Counted from the stretch's first letter, positions 34,243 through 43,952 are shown. The stretch is DNA of 64,000 bases from Shewanella insulae (GCF_009831655.1 NZ_WRPA01000012.1:109176-173175), one strand, 5' to 3'. Program-made: numbers and translations. The notes: generated from the letters alone by a model not told the origin.

Positions 34243-34980
34243 CTAAGGACTGATGAAAATCATCCATAGGTTCAGCAGTAAGACGCTTGCCCCCAGGGCG
34301 AGGAGAAAGCTACCCAGTCGCTCCTTGGGTGGCGTGCTTTCCTCCATGACGATAGGGTAATCGAAGAAGATGGCCAGATAGAGCAGGCTTCTGAGGGGAT
34401 AGGCCATGCTGGATAAGCTATAGCTTTCTCCTCGCTTTAGCTTGATGACGAGCCTGTGGGCGCGCTTACACTCTATCTGGTTACTGTTTTGGTAGCTGTG
34501 CCAGTCGAACTGCAACTGGGCTATCTCATCTCGGCTTATGCTTTGCGACGACCCAGACTTGTTGGTCAGAAAGGGGGGCAAGGTGATGCCAGATTGGCTA
34601 ATGATGATCTGCTGATTTGCCTGATTATCGGCCTCTATCCCCAGGTGCGCCTTAACCTGGCGTTTACGGATAATGGCGTAAACCAGCAGGCCCATTATGG
34701 TCAATATTGGGAAGCGCAAAAAATCGAATCTGGGGTCGACTGAAGGAATGAACAGTGCCAATAAGATGAAGGGGAGCAGACTTGTGGCGAGCAGGCACTC
34801 TTTCTTAAGCGGCAGGGCAAAGAAGTTAAACGAGATGGGGAGCTTTTTCGTACTCTGCTTGTCGAGACCTAGGTATTGACTCAAGAAGACGGTATCGAAC
34901 CATTTCAGATTTTCCAGTAGGTGATTGAGTGAGTTCATCTCGATGAAAAGTCCCTTTTTCTTACCATTTATGTCGAGCAT
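34243..34980 (-). CDS. Predicted membrane protein, paralogue of 35576-36253
   Basis: This 245-residue protein has a hydrophobic hairpin near residues 70-105 (SLLPFILLALFIPS and ILTIMGLLVYAII), a soluble strand-rich middle, and one C-terminal helix (about 222-243). It resembles the protein encoded at 35576-36253: both share a Y/F-P-[LI]-[RK]-[SP]-LLYL--FFDYPI motif after a LxLKxGxSxxLxS strand. The family is not known to me. I use ATG 34980; a TTG just before it and an ATG at 34938 are alternatives. Confidence 0.65.
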   Translation of the reverse strand: MLDINGKKKGLFIEMNSLNHLLENLKWFDTVFLSQYLGLDKQSTKKLPISFNFFALPLKKECLLATSLLPFILLALFIPSVDPRFDFLRFPILTIMGLLVYAIIRKRQVKAHLGIEADNQANQQIIISQSGITLPPFLTNKSGSSQSISRDEIAQLQFDWHSYQNSNQIECKRAHRLVIKLKRGESYSLSSMAYPLRSLLYLAIFFDYPIVMEESTPPKERLGSFLLALGASVLLLNLWMIFISP

Positions 34981-35007
34981 CAATGCTCAGATTGCCGCGC
35001 AATACAT

Positions 35008-35032
35008 CAAAAAGGGCAATTAAATTGCCCTT
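35008..35032 (-). terminator. Terminator after the 156-residue exported protein gene
   Basis: AAGGGCAAT-TAA-ATTGCCCTT gives a 9-bp stem followed on the minus strand by TTTTTG. It lies about 45 bp past the stop at 35076. Confidence 0.8.
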
Positions 35033-35075
35033 AACTGCGCTAAGAATGTCTCAGATAATCGCTGTCGACTCAAGC

Positions 35076-35546
35076 CTATAGCCGTAACGAGCGGAAATAC
35101 CAGCTGTCACCTATGCGTAGGTATTTGCAAGCCGTTAGGTGACCGCCGCCAAGTTCATTGCTCATATCTATCTCTACTTCCCTGGCCTCGGAGGCACCAA
35201 GTCGTTCCTTCTCTATTTGAGTTACCTTGGCTGATTCGATAGAACGTATCGTTATGGAGGAGGGCTTATCATGATAGGTCTCTATGTAACTCCCATGTCT
35301 GTCGGCGAGCTGTTTCCTCAAGGTTTTCTCACCGAAGATGCCCAGCCAGGGCTCGGGAAACTCTGTCACATAGGCGTCGAAGTCCTCTGCGGCGTAGATA
35401 TCCAGCATCTTGATGCAGCGCTGAGCCAAGGGGTCATTATTGAACTCTTGCTCGGTCGATGCCTGGAGATTAGTTGATATTAGCGTTCCCGCTATTGTTC
35501 CCGCTAAGGTTCCAAATAATGCTAATGCCATCCATGGTTTGTTCAT
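35076..35546 (-). CDS. Small exported protein of unknown function
   Basis: This 156-residue protein has a signal peptide (WMALALFGTLAGTIAGTLIST). The mature part contains two Cys (AQRCIKML and LTACKYLRI) and ends in IGDSWYFRSLRL. I do not recognise it. It lies between the two paralogous membrane-protein genes with a 29-bp gap to the upstream one, so the three probably form a functional set. Confidence 0.65.
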   Translation of the reverse strand: MNKPWMALALFGTLAGTIAGTLISTNLQASTEQEFNNDPLAQRCIKMLDIYAAEDFDAYVTEFPEPWLGIFGEKTLRKQLADRHGSYIETYHDKPSSITIRSIESAKVTQIEKERLGASEAREVEIDMSNELGGGHLTACKYLRIGDSWYFRSLRL

Positions 35547-35575
35547 TGGTTAAGTGCCTTTTTAAGCTGATGGGC

Positions 35576-36253
35576 TTACAGAAAATACTCTTTAAACAGC
35601 AAGCCGGTTACTGCCACAAGGGCGACTAAGGGAAAAGCTACAAACAGGCTACGGGCGACTATGGCCAAAGAGTGTCGGCGCTTTTGCAGTGTGATTGGGT
35701 AGTCGAAATAGACCAGCAGATAAAGAAGTGGCTTAATCGGGAAGTAGAGGCTCTTTAAACAGATTGATTGGCCCGATTCGAGCGTGATGATGAGTTCACT
35801 GACATCGTAGGTGGTGCGTAGGTCGCGTGTGCTTGGCCAATAGCGCACGTCTATCTGCTTTATGGCTTGTTTCTGGATTTCTATTGGGCCAGCTTTGGTA
35901 TCGATAAGGCGACTGCCGGGAATACAAAGCCTTTCAGTGTTAATCTGGCAAACTTGTTTTTTGCCCCGGCCATAGATGCTAGTGATGAGCAGTTTCTTGA
36001 GGATCAGATAACCGAAGAGGGCGGCGATATTTAGCGTAAGCCAGGCTTCTGGAGGCATCAGGCTAGGATTAATAAAGGGCAGAATGGCCAATGTCAGTGG
36101 GCCAATGAAAAAGAGCAATTCTGACGGTAAGGGCAGTGGATAGAGCAGCCTGGATGATTTAAGGCGAATATCGCTATCTCGGTTTAGTTTATTTTTTCCC
36201 TTGAAATCAGTGGTACCGAACCAAGGAGTATCGTCAAGGGCTAGCTTTTCCAT
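35576..36253 (-). CDS. Predicted membrane protein, paralogue of 34243-34980
   Basis: This 225-residue protein has the same plan as its neighbour two genes downstream: a hydrophobic pair near residues 45-90, a strand-rich cytoplasmic-looking middle (LIITLESGQSICLKSLYFPIKPLLYLLVYFDYPITLQ), and a C-terminal membrane helix. The two differ strongly outside the shared motif, so the duplication is old. Function unknown. It is first in the three-gene group. Confidence 0.65.
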   Translation of the reverse strand: MEKLALDDTPWFGTTDFKGKNKLNRDSDIRLKSSRLLYPLPLPSELLFFIGPLTLAILPFINPSLMPPEAWLTLNIAALFGYLILKKLLITSIYGRGKKQVCQINTERLCIPGSRLIDTKAGPIEIQKQAIKQIDVRYWPSTRDLRTTYDVSELIITLESGQSICLKSLYFPIKPLLYLLVYFDYPITLQKRRHSLAIVARSLFVAFPLVALVAVTGLLFKEYFL

Positions 36254-36407
36254 GCTTATCGGGGTCCTTTTAAGCTAAGTGGGCTTGTGATTGCCGCTAT
36301 TTGAGTAATCAATTATGTTGCGACTGTCGCCTTGCCGAGCGCCGCGGCAGAAGCTAGCTAAAGTTATCAATACCGTGAGTAGTTTTAACATGATTTTATC
36401 CCTGATA

Positions 36408-36434
36408 AAAAAATGGCCCCTAGGGGGCCATTTT
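36408..36434 (-). terminator. Terminator after the large lipoprotein gene
   Basis: AAAATGGCCCC and GGGGCCATTTT pair around TAG. On the minus strand the stem is followed by a run of T residues. It lies just after the stop at 36440. Confidence 0.85.
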
Positions 36435-36439
36435 GTCCT

Positions 36440-39400
36440 TTATTGGTTGGCCTTTGGACACTCCGTTGGTGTCTCGGCTGCTATATCGGCATACTCGGGT
36501 TGCAATATCAATGGCTGTTTCTGTGCTTTTAACGAAGCCGATTGCCCTGAGCCGTCAGCGCCGCTGGCGATGGTGACTTTATAGGTCTTATGTGTATTTG
36601 GACATAAGTCTCTACCCGTTAACGCATCACCGCTGACATTGACAACATCACCAGCAAATTCAATGTAGTAGGTGGCAATGCCGTCGTCGGCGCGAATGCC
36701 TGTTAACTGGACAGTATGTTCACCTTCCTCAAGTGAGACATTTAGTGGACCCACCTTACGTTGAGGTTGGTTGTTGTCATACATCACCTTGCTATTGACC
36801 GATAATTTAAACACATCGTCGTTAAAGTTACCATTGTCACCAAAGGTGATCAGTAGCTGGCTGGGTCCAATGAAGGGGTATTGATTACTCAATACATCGG
36901 CTACTTCCACTGTGATGTAACCTGTCACGGCGCCATTGGGCACTATGATCACTAGAGTATCTGTAGTGGCCGATTTTACTGCGGCTCTAACTCGTTCTCC
37001 ATTCGCACCGCTAAAGGTAACGATATTGTCCATTGGCTGCTTACTAAAACCTATGCCACTTATCTCTATCTCTGTGCCGGGAGAAGCCTTGTTAGGCGTT
37101 ATATTAGTGATCGTGAGATCTGTGCCGATAAGAATTTCATAAGGCACCTCGGCCACCTCATCTCTGTGGTGTACCTCGACTTTTAAGGGGCCTACAGCGT
37201 TCTCGATTTGGCTTATATCATTAAGGTCAAAGGTCAGTTCAGTGCCCAGTTTATTGACGCTTACGAAGCTGGTGTCGAGCTGCTCTTCACCGTTGCCCAG
37301 ATCGAAGACCTTCACTTCTGGTTTTGTATCACCAAATACCCCTTTAACGACAGCCATGCCACTTCCGACTATGGTAAATCGCTTAGTTTCTTGGGTCTTC
37401 TCAATGGCTCTTGGCGTGATATCTGAGGCCTTTAGTCCCCAGGTAACGATATAGTCGAGCTTGGTAGGCACATCGACCAGATCGTCTATGGTTTTGGCCA
37501 TATCGACCATAGAGTCGGCAAGCTTACTGGCTTCATATACAGAGGTAATTGTACCCCAGCCCGGAATGAACTTCTGGGCGACCTTTTGCAGCATCTTGTT
37601 GATGAAGTATTTCTCGTCAATTTCTAGCGCGGTCAGGAGCGCCATGGTGACAGGGCCATAGGAGGCGCGATTGGTTGGATCGGAGATCACGGCCTTGATC
37701 TCTTTGCTGTATAACTCCTTCCCTAGATTAGTCGCAAGAGTCTGCCAGTCGTCGAAACTTGGCTTATCCTTGGCCATTAGTTTGTCGATCTCTGTGCTGA
37801 TGGCTGGCAGATATTGATAAACTGCCTTGACGATAGCCAGGGCTGTTGCCTGTTTCTTGTATTTGCTGTCGTTGAGATCTATGCCCGCCGCATCGAATAA
37901 GATGGAGTAAAACCGAATGACGACATTGTCAATAATGGTTCTTATCGCCAACATCTTACGGGCATCTTGGGCTCGTTTATCGTAGGCCTCTTGTCCTCTA
38001 AAGCTAAATGGACTGGGCCCAAAAATGCCATCAACACCAGGTGTGATGATCTGATACAAACAATCTGTGTAGACACACTTGTCGATAAGAGAGTCGCTAG
38101 ACCAGAGTGAAATGCCTAACCAAGTACCAGATTGAGGCCCCATCATGCCCGAATCCCAAGGTGTAGTGATATGGTCGGCAATCGGCTTGTTGAGAGACGC
38201 TAGATCGGATTTAATCTCTCCCGTCTTGCTATCAATAGGATAGATTCTGGCGCTTAAGTAGAGTTGGCTGCGATTTCTGATCTCAACGCAGCCATCAGCA
38301 TTTAATACCTGATACCACTTGGGATCGACCCCTTCGCCACAATTGTTAAGTATCTCTGTGCTGTTTTCGGCGAAGGTCGTGGCCGCCATCGACATGTCGA
38401 AGGCTTGCCAGGTGCCATTGGTTTCAGGGTAGGAGACAATGCTGGGCTCAATAGCAGAGAGCGCCTGGTTGTTACTCGAATTTTCCGCACTGTGATTCAG
38501 TGAATTGAACATCGCTACTGAGGGTGCTTTGGAAGATTTCAGCAAACTTTTCGAGGCTAATTCTGTCTTTATCTTTGACTCAAATTTATTGAGTAAATCG
38601 TAAGCCTCTGCTTTTCTCGCCTTATAGCCGAAGAAGCTGGTGTCTCTGGTTAACGCAGCTTTTGCCTCAACTAAGTAATCTTGATAAGCCTGTGTCGTCT
38701 GCACTGTTTGAATAAACTTTTCTGTGCTGACTCCTCTCGCCTCATAGTAGTAGTTCATATGAAGCACCAGGCTTGCCAAGGCCGTCGATTCGAAGCTTAA
38801 TGAAATACTGTCTTGGTTCATGGAATAGACTGTACTCAGGTAGGCTTCGAGTTGCCCGTTGGCATCATGGGTATAAGTGAAAATGACTTCAGCTTCGCTG
38901 CCCATCTTCTCAAGTTCGAAGCTATTGCCATCAAAGGCTTGGGCCATCTCTGGATAGATCCCCCCAATGGCAACCAAAGGTTTGGCTGACGGTTTGAGGA
39001 CACTAACGGCTATCTCTTGCGTGATGATGAAGGTAATGGGATTACTTTGACCATGCGCGTTGCTGACCGAATAGCTGCCACCGCTCAAAGATTCAGGCAC
39101 TATGGTACTAATAGTGTTTTCGTCGATAAGCTGTGCGTTGACAGGTTGGTTGTTGAAGAAAACACTGGTGTCTTCATCAAAGTTGTCGCCACTTAGCGTT
39201 ATTTGTTGGCTGGGTTTGAGGCTTCTTGGGTTAGAACTCATGAGTAATGGCAACGCCGCGTCGCCTATCTCAATCGGAAACGGGTCTGATTTGTTTGTGC
39301 CGGCAACAACTGAGAGTTGACCTTTACCCATGTCCTGAGGAAGTACAAAGGTTAGGTGGCTGCGTTGTGATGAGTGTTCGATCTGCTTTGGAAACAGGTT

Positions 39401-40654
39401 GTAAATTCTGCCGTTTATATTTACCACTAAGAGGGTATTTTCAGACGCTTGAGACAGTCCTTCTACTGTGAGTTCGAATTCGTCTCCGGCTCTGAGGTAA
39501 TTTTTGATCTTATTCTGGGCAAAGAGTGTATGTAGTGATTCGATAAAGAGATCGCCAGGCTGGGTCCAGGAGACGATGTTGGCTGGAACTAAGCGCTGAA
39601 CGTCATTTTTGTCGAATATATTGTCGTTGTCGTCATCGATATCCAGGTGATCGATAAATTTATCATTGTCGGTGTTAGTGGGATCATTGCTGTTGCCGCT
39701 TTCTAACTGATCATCGATACCGTTACCATCGGCATCACGCTCTAGAAAGTTGGGGGCTCCGTCATTGTCCAAATCTTCCATACCTTCGATGGTATCGTTG
39801 AAACTATCGCCGTCTGAGTCCGTATCCAACCAGTTTGGAGTGCCATCCTTGTCTGTATCTAGCCCTAGATTAGCCAGGGCCGTAGTGAACTCTATACCGT
39901 CGATAATGCCATCTTTATCTTGATCATTTTCGTTGATATCTGAACCTAAGGCAGGCTCTTTCGTATCGTCGAATCCGTCGATATCTTGATCGTTAAACAT
40001 AGTCACCTGATAGGTGAGGTCGCTGCCGCCTGCATAATTCTCATCTATGATACTGAGCTGATAAGTACCTGGTGAATAGATAGGGAAGTTCACTACATAG
40101 GTATTGGCTTGCGTGTATCGATATAGCTGAATGTCATTGATGACCAGTCCGTCGGCGTCTGAGACATAAACCTGAGGCTTGAACCTTGACGAAGGAGAGG
40201 TGAAATAGGCAGTGTAGGATCGCGGTTTATCGACGTGGAATTTGAAGAGATCGCCCTTATCAAACTCTGAGTCAATGACACCTTGTACCCTGACGCCGAG
40301 ATCGATTTCGATTGGGGTGGCTACCGCAGGATTGTCATTCGGCTCCTGTTCTACAAATAGAGGATAAGTACGCTTGCTGGCATCAAAAGGATAATCATCC
40401 AATTCATCTACCACGCCGTCGCCATCTTCATCCTTGTTTTCCCAGGTGCCCACCTGAGGTGGCTCTGTGGGATCGGTAGGATCCGTAGGTTCGGTGGGGT
40501 TAGTGGGATCTGTGGGGTCGACAGGATCTGTTGGCACCTCAGAGGTTGGGCCTTCTCCCTCTTCGAGTTCGCCGTTGCAACCCGTTATTGCCAGGGTCGA
40601 GCTAAGCATGAGTGCCAGCCAATGTTGCTTGGTCAGGCGAGACGTGTATTTCAT
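36440..40654 (-). CDS. Large surface lipoprotein with TSP3-like calcium repeats and IPT/TIG domains
   Basis: This 1404-residue protein starts with a lipoprotein signal (LSSTLAITGC, Cys near residue 26), then a Pro/Thr/Asp spacer of (DPTDPTEPT)-type repeats. It next has a run of thrombospondin type-3-like calcium motifs (DEDGDGVVDELDD near 76, then DQDKDGIIDG, DTDKDGTPNWLDTDSDGD, DLDNDGAPNFLERDADGNGIDD and DNDKFIDHLDIDDDND up to about residue 350). IPT/TIG-like immunoglobulin folds follow, around 465-550 and 1190-1270 (ITNITPNKASPGTEIEISGIGF), with a long helical region between. It should be an outer-membrane-anchored, calcium-stabilised adhesin or matrix protein. It directly follows the tad genes on the same strand with a 78-bp gap, so co-expression with the pilus is plausible. 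Confidence 0.78.
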   Translation of the reverse strand: MKYTSRLTKQHWLALMLSSTLAITGCNGELEEGEGPTSEVPTDPVDPTDPTNPTEPTDPTDPTEPPQVGTWENKDEDGDGVVDELDDYPFDASKRTYPLFVEQEPNDNPAVATPIEIDLGVRVQGVIDSEFDKGDLFKFHVDKPRSYTAYFTSPSSRFKPQVYVSDADGLVINDIQLYRYTQANTYVVNFPIYSPGTYQLSIIDENYAGGSDLTYQVTMFNDQDIDGFDDTKEPALGSDINENDQDKDGIIDGIEFTTALANLGLDTDKDGTPNWLDTDSDGDSFNDTIEGMEDLDNDGAPNFLERDADGNGIDDQLESGNSNDPTNTDNDKFIDHLDIDDDNDNIFDKNDVQRLVPANIVSWTQPGDLFIESLHTLFAQNKIKNYLRAGDEFELTVEGLSQASENTLLVVNINGRIYNLFPKQIEHSSQRSHLTFVLPQDMGKGQLSVVAGTNKSDPFPIEIGDAALPLLMSSNPRSLKPSQQITLSGDNFDEDTSVFFNNQPVNAQLIDENTISTIVPESLSGGSYSVSNAHGQSNPITFIITQEIAVSVLKPSAKPLVAIGGIYPEMAQAFDGNSFELEKMGSEAEVIFTYTHDANGQLEAYLSTVYSMNQDSISLSFESTALASLVLHMNYYYEARGVSTEKFIQTVQTTQAYQDYLVEAKAALTRDTSFFGYKARKAEAYDLLNKFESKIKTELASKSLLKSSKAPSVAMFNSLNHSAENSSNNQALSAIEPSIVSYPETNGTWQAFDMSMAATTFAENSTEILNNCGEGVDPKWYQVLNADGCVEIRNRSQLYLSARIYPIDSKTGEIKSDLASLNKPIADHITTPWDSGMMGPQSGTWLGISLWSSDSLIDKCVYTDCLYQIITPGVDGIFGPSPFSFRGQEAYDKRAQDARKMLAIRTIIDNVVIRFYSILFDAAGIDLNDSKYKKQATALAIVKAVYQYLPAISTEIDKLMAKDKPSFDDWQTLATNLGKELYSKEIKAVISDPTNRASYGPVTMALLTALEIDEKYFINKMLQKVAQKFIPGWGTITSVYEASKLADSMVDMAKTIDDLVDVPTKLDYIVTWGLKASDITPRAIEKTQETKRFTIVGSGMAVVKGVFGDTKPEVKVFDLGNGEEQLDTSFVSVNKLGTELTFDLNDISQIENAVGPLKVEVHHRDEVAEVPYEILIGTDLTITNITPNKASPGTEIEISGIGFSKQPMDNIVTFSGANGERVRAAVKSATTDTLVIIVPNGAVTGYITVEVADVLSNQYPFIGPSQLLITFGDNGNFNDDVFKLSVNSKVMYDNNQPQRKVGPLNVSLEEGEHTVQLTGIRADDGIATYYIEFAGDVVNVSGDALTGRDLCPNTHKTYKVTIASGADGSGQSASLKAQKQPLILQPEYADIAAETPTECPKANQ

Positions 40655-40732
40655 CTTATATATCCCTATGATTTTACAAGGTCCAGATTTTTTGTTTGGT
40701 ATTGAATATTCGGTTTAGCTGTTTCGCTGAGC

Positions 40733-41416
40733 TTACATTCGAAATGGGGTCTGCATACGCATCAGTCCCTGAGCCGTGAGTGCCAGATAGGTATCTCCCG
40801 TCGCCAACCCCAAGACATTACAGGCCAGTTGTTCCCGGCTTGGGTTATAAAAGGGGGAGGTCACTATCTCCTTGATGATGTAGTTGGCAAAGGGGACGAT
40901 CAGCTTCTGGCACCAGCGCACCTCTATCTGTAACAGGTTGGCGTCCTGCACATTCAGTTGTCGGTTATTGCCCACATTCTTGGGGGCTGGGTCACGGAAC
41001 ATCAGGTTGTTGTTGGGGATCTCATGTACATAGCCTGTATGGTATTTGCTTCTTACCTTAAAGCGGTCGAAGGTCTCTCTGTCGGGGCTGAGTATGGTGA
41101 TTTGGCTCTGTACAAGGCTTGCAACTCTCGCCTTGGCATAGGCCTGTACCGTGTCACCCGTGCTTGTACCGTGCGCAAATAGCGGCATCATCCCCTGGGC
41201 CAGCCCCTTGCGCATCTCATTAATGTTGCCATGATGTAGGGTGCCAGCCCGGACGGCGGCAACCGTGGCCGCATCCAGGGTGCTCTTGCTGGTATAGATA
41301 AAGGCCCACTGCACGATCAACATCATGGCAACCAGAATGATGGGGATCAGAAAGGGCAGGGCGAGGCTGAACTCGAACATGCTCTGTCCTCGCTGTTTAG
41401 AGCGTGCCCCTATCAT
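40733..41416 (-). CDS. tadE: TadE/TadF-type pseudopilin
   Basis: This 227-residue protein carries a type IVb prepilin-like signal, RGQSMFEFSLALPFLIPIILV, with Glu at +5 after the Gly, and one N-terminal membrane helix. The rest is periplasmic. TadE/TadF proteins are minor pilins processed by the prepilin peptidase and needed for Flp pilus assembly. It overlaps the TPR lipoprotein gene by 4 bp (ATGA). Confidence 0.78.
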   Translation of the reverse strand: MIGARSKQRGQSMFEFSLALPFLIPIILVAMMLIVQWAFIYTSKSTLDAATVAAVRAGTLHHGNINEMRKGLAQGMMPLFAHGTSTGDTVQAYAKARVASLVQSQITILSPDRETFDRFKVRSKYHTGYVHEIPNNNLMFRDPAPKNVGNNRQLNVQDANLLQIEVRWCQKLIVPFANYIIKEIVTSPFYNPSREQLACNVLGLATGDTYLALTAQGLMRMQTPFRM

Positions 41417-41895
41417 AGCCCTGCCTGCGCCGTGCTTTGTGGCTGACTCTGCAACTGATTTAGAGCGTCAAGCAGTGCCCTGATTTGACGGCCCACTGCC
41501 GAGTCGGTATCCCCCTGGTTGCTGGCGGTATTAAGCACGTTAGTGGATTGCTTGATACGCACCAGCCCCATGTTGTACCAGGCCTTTTGGTTATTAGGTT
41601 CTAGCTCTATGCAGCGTCGATAGGCGGCGATGGCGGCTTCATGGCGGTTGGTGCGGGTATAGATGTTACCCAGGCGAAACCAGGCTGGCGCATAGTTAGG
41701 CACACTCTTTAGCACCTCGAGGTAGAGGCTCTCGGCCTGATCCAGCATGGCCAGCTTGTAGGCGTGCTCCGCCTGGGATTGAATCGCCATGATCTGCTCG
41801 TTGCCCTGGTGCTCAGGCTTCTTAGGCGTCGATGAACAGGCGCCGAGTAACGCCGTAACGGCGACGATTAGCGAGAGGCGTATTAGTTTGCCCAT
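41413..41895 (-). CDS. tadD: TadD-like TPR lipoprotein
   Basis: This 160-residue protein has a lipoprotein signal (VAVTALLGACSSTP) and about three tetratricopeptide repeats (SQAEHAYKLAMLDQAESLYLEV, PAWFRLGNIYTRTNRHEAAIAAYRR, QKAWYNMGLVRIKQS). TadD lipoproteins act as pilotins for the Tad secretin. It starts inside the end of the DUF192 gene (13-bp overlap), which confirms tight coupling within the pilus operon. Confidence 0.78.
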   Translation of the reverse strand: MGKLIRLSLIVAVTALLGACSSTPKKPEHQGNEQIMAIQSQAEHAYKLAMLDQAESLYLEVLKSVPNYAPAWFRLGNIYTRTNRHEAAIAAYRRCIELEPNNQKAWYNMGLVRIKQSTNVLNTASNQGDTDSAVGRQIRALLDALNQLQSQPQSTAQAGL

Positions 41896-42227
41896 GTCAA
41901 AATATCTCCGGGTTTTATCTGTTTGTGGGTAGAGTTGCCTGCCGCCAGCTCCAAGACCTGGGTGGCGCCTCGGCAGGCACTGCTGCGCCAGGGCTTAAGA
42001 TCGCGAGTGATCTTGAGCACCTTATTGTTTTTATTGAGGTAGACGATATCCAGCGCGTAGCGCATCCCTAGGGTGTGCACCGAGTTGCAGGGCGCTATCA
42101 GCATCCCCTGCTCGTTAGAGAGGGGGCGACGGCCCAGTAGACCCCTGAGTCTGAGCCAGGGCGTATCGGCCACAAAGACTTCGTTGATCGCCTGTCCATC
42201 TGGGGTCTTCATTTTGGTTTTCTTCAT
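41883..42227 (-). CDS. DUF192 protein within the tad operon
   Basis: This 114-residue protein is a DUF192 domain with the family motifs RLRGLLGR near residue 26, NSVHTLGMRYALDIVYLN near 47, and a final ELAAGNSTHKQIKPGD. It lacks the usual signal peptide of DUF192 proteins, so it is probably cytoplasmic. Its function is unknown; it is found in tad loci of several gammaproteobacteria. It sits between tadC (1 bp upstream) and the TPR gene. Confidence 0.78.
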   Translation of the reverse strand: MKKTKMKTPDGQAINEVFVADTPWLRLRGLLGRRPLSNEQGMLIAPCNSVHTLGMRYALDIVYLNKNNKVLKITRDLKPWRSSACRGATQVLELAAGNSTHKQIKPGDILTWAN

Positions 42228-42228
42228 G

Positions 42229-43092
42229 TTAGAGCTCGTACATAAACTTCATGGCAATCGGGAAGGCCAAGATCATAAAGGTCACGGGAAAGATGAAGAC
42301 GATCAGCGGGAAGACCAGCTTGACCGGCGCCTCCAGGGCCTTCTTCTCGGCGCGCTGGAAGCGTTCGACCCGGCGTTGATCCGACTGGATCCTCAGGGTC
42401 TGACCCAGGCTGGCACCGGTTCTTTCCGCCTGTGCCAGGGCGCTGACCAGGCTGTTGATCTCTGTGACTTGTACCCGGTCGGCCATGTTACGAAACGCCT
42501 GGGCACGTGACATACCGGCACGCATGTCGCGGATCACCTTCTCAAATTCGATTCGCAGTGGGCCGACGGGGCCGCGTTCGACCGCCTGGCTAAGCGCCCC
42601 AGTCATGTTCAGGCCCGCCTCGATGGACATGGTGAGGTAATCAAGGTACACGGGCAGGCTCTTGACGATCAGACCCTGGCGTTTCTTTCGCAGATCGTTG
42701 AGGGTCATTACCGGTAGGAAGTAACCCAGTACGCCTGCCAGTAGTAGGTATTGAGGCACATAGGCGTCGAGCATGGCACTACAAATGAGTGCCAGGCCCA
42801 GGCTAAACAGGGTGCTGAGAATACGTATGGCAAAATATTGCTCGGCGGTCATTATGTAGGATAAACCCGAGACCTGGAGCTTCTTGGAGACCCGCTCCAG
42901 ATAGTCGACGCTGAGGTTTTCACTGACGTAGAAGGCCAGTAAACGCACCAAGGGCCAGATAAGTTTAAGACCCGGCGATAGCGGGTCCATAAATTCGCGG
43001 TTTTCCTTCGGTACTCTGCGGTAGATTCGGGCGCAGCTTACGATCAGGAAAACGAAAGAGACTACGAAACAGGCGACAATAAGATTGACCAT
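42229..43092 (-). CDS. tadC: TadC inner-membrane platform protein
   Basis: TadC is one of the two GspF-like platform proteins on which the Flp pilus is built. The 287-residue protein has an N-terminal helix, a hydrophobic pair (about 90-130), the T2SF domain core (SIEAGLNMTGALSQAVERGP, RAQAFRNMADRVQV, GASLGQTLRIQSDQRR) and C-terminal helices. It follows tadB with an 8-bp gap. Confidence 0.86.
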   Translation of the reverse strand: MVNLIVACFVVSFVFLIVSCARIYRRVPKENREFMDPLSPGLKLIWPLVRLLAFYVSENLSVDYLERVSKKLQVSGLSYIMTAEQYFAIRILSTLFSLGLALICSAMLDAYVPQYLLLAGVLGYFLPVMTLNDLRKKRQGLIVKSLPVYLDYLTMSIEAGLNMTGALSQAVERGPVGPLRIEFEKVIRDMRAGMSRAQAFRNMADRVQVTEINSLVSALAQAERTGASLGQTLRIQSDQRRVERFQRAEKKALEAPVKLVFPLIVFIFPVTFMILAFPIAMKFMYEL

Positions 43093-43100
43093 GATTATTC

Positions 43101-43952
43101 CTATACGTCTATCGCGACGATCTTACGGATCGACAGGTAGCCACTGGTGAGCATGATGATGACCATGGCTATCAAGGCCCAGCCCATAGGCTCTGTGAGT
43201 ATGCGACCCATGGCACTGGGCTCCATGTGGTAGAGCACCACGCCGATGAAGACGGGCAGTAGTGTCATGACGATTCCCTGCATCTTGCCCTGGGAGGTGA
43301 GTGCATCGATCTTGCCTTCCATCTCTATCTTGCGGCGCAGAGTGGCGGAGAGCCTTAGCAACACCTCGGCCAGGTTACCCCCGACCTCTCGGGAGATCTG
43401 CATGCCGGCGGTTACCAGCTGAAACTCCTCCTCGGGGATGCGTTTAAACATGTTGTCCAGCGCCGTGTTGAACTCGACCCCCAGACGTTGTTCGCGCAGG
43501 AAGAGTTGGAACTCTTGCTTGATCGGCGCCTCCATCTCTTCTGCCATAAACTCGATGGCGTTGCTGACGTTGGCGCCCGACTGCATAGAGGAGGCGATCA
43601 TGTTGAGCGCATCGGGCAGCTGGTGGACAAACTTACGGCGACGGCGCTTGTGCAGGAACTGATAGGCGAAGCGCGGTAGCAGGGCCAGCACAATACTCAG
43701 CAAAATTCCCAGTACCCAGGAGCCGAAGAAGAGCCGAACGACGAAAGGCACCGCCAACAGGGTCAGCATGTTGATGACAAACAGCTGTCTCGGCTCGATA
43801 AACAGGAACATATCGAACAGGTTGGTGCGGGCCGAGCTGGTGAAGGTTTCCTGGTAGCGCTTGGCGAATCGGGTCGACAGGTGCTTAAGTGCCCACACCA
43901 ACATGGTGACCGAGACAAACGCCAGCAGGGCGGCGACTAACGGACTACTCAT
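43101..43952 (-). CDS. tadB: TadB inner-membrane platform protein
   Basis: This 283-residue protein is the second T2SF-type platform subunit: two N-terminal helix regions, then a cytoplasmic T2SF domain (SMQSGANVSNAIEFMAEE, LVTAGMQISREVGGNLAEVLLRLSATLR) and two C-terminal helices. Its start overlaps the end of tadA by 8 bp, as expected for a coupled operon. Confidence 0.86.
   Translation of the reverse strand: MSSPLVAALLAFVSVTMLVWALKHLSTRFAKRYQETFTSSARTNLFDMFLFIEPRQLFVINMLTLLAVPFVVRLFFGSWVLGILLSIVLALLPRFAYQFLHKRRRRKFVHQLPDALNMIASSMQSGANVSNAIEFMAEEMEAPIKQEFQLFLREQRLGVEFNTALDNMFKRIPEEEFQLVTAGMQISREVGGNLAEVLLRLSATLRRKIEMEGKIDALTSQGKMQGIVMTLLPVFIGVVLYHMEPSAMGRILTEPMGWALIAMVIIMLTSGYLSIRKIVAIDV

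Noticed and set aside
36276..36392. Possible small gene on the minus strand with a ribosome site
   Set aside because: A closer reading gives a stop after 12 codons (MLKLLTVLITFS).
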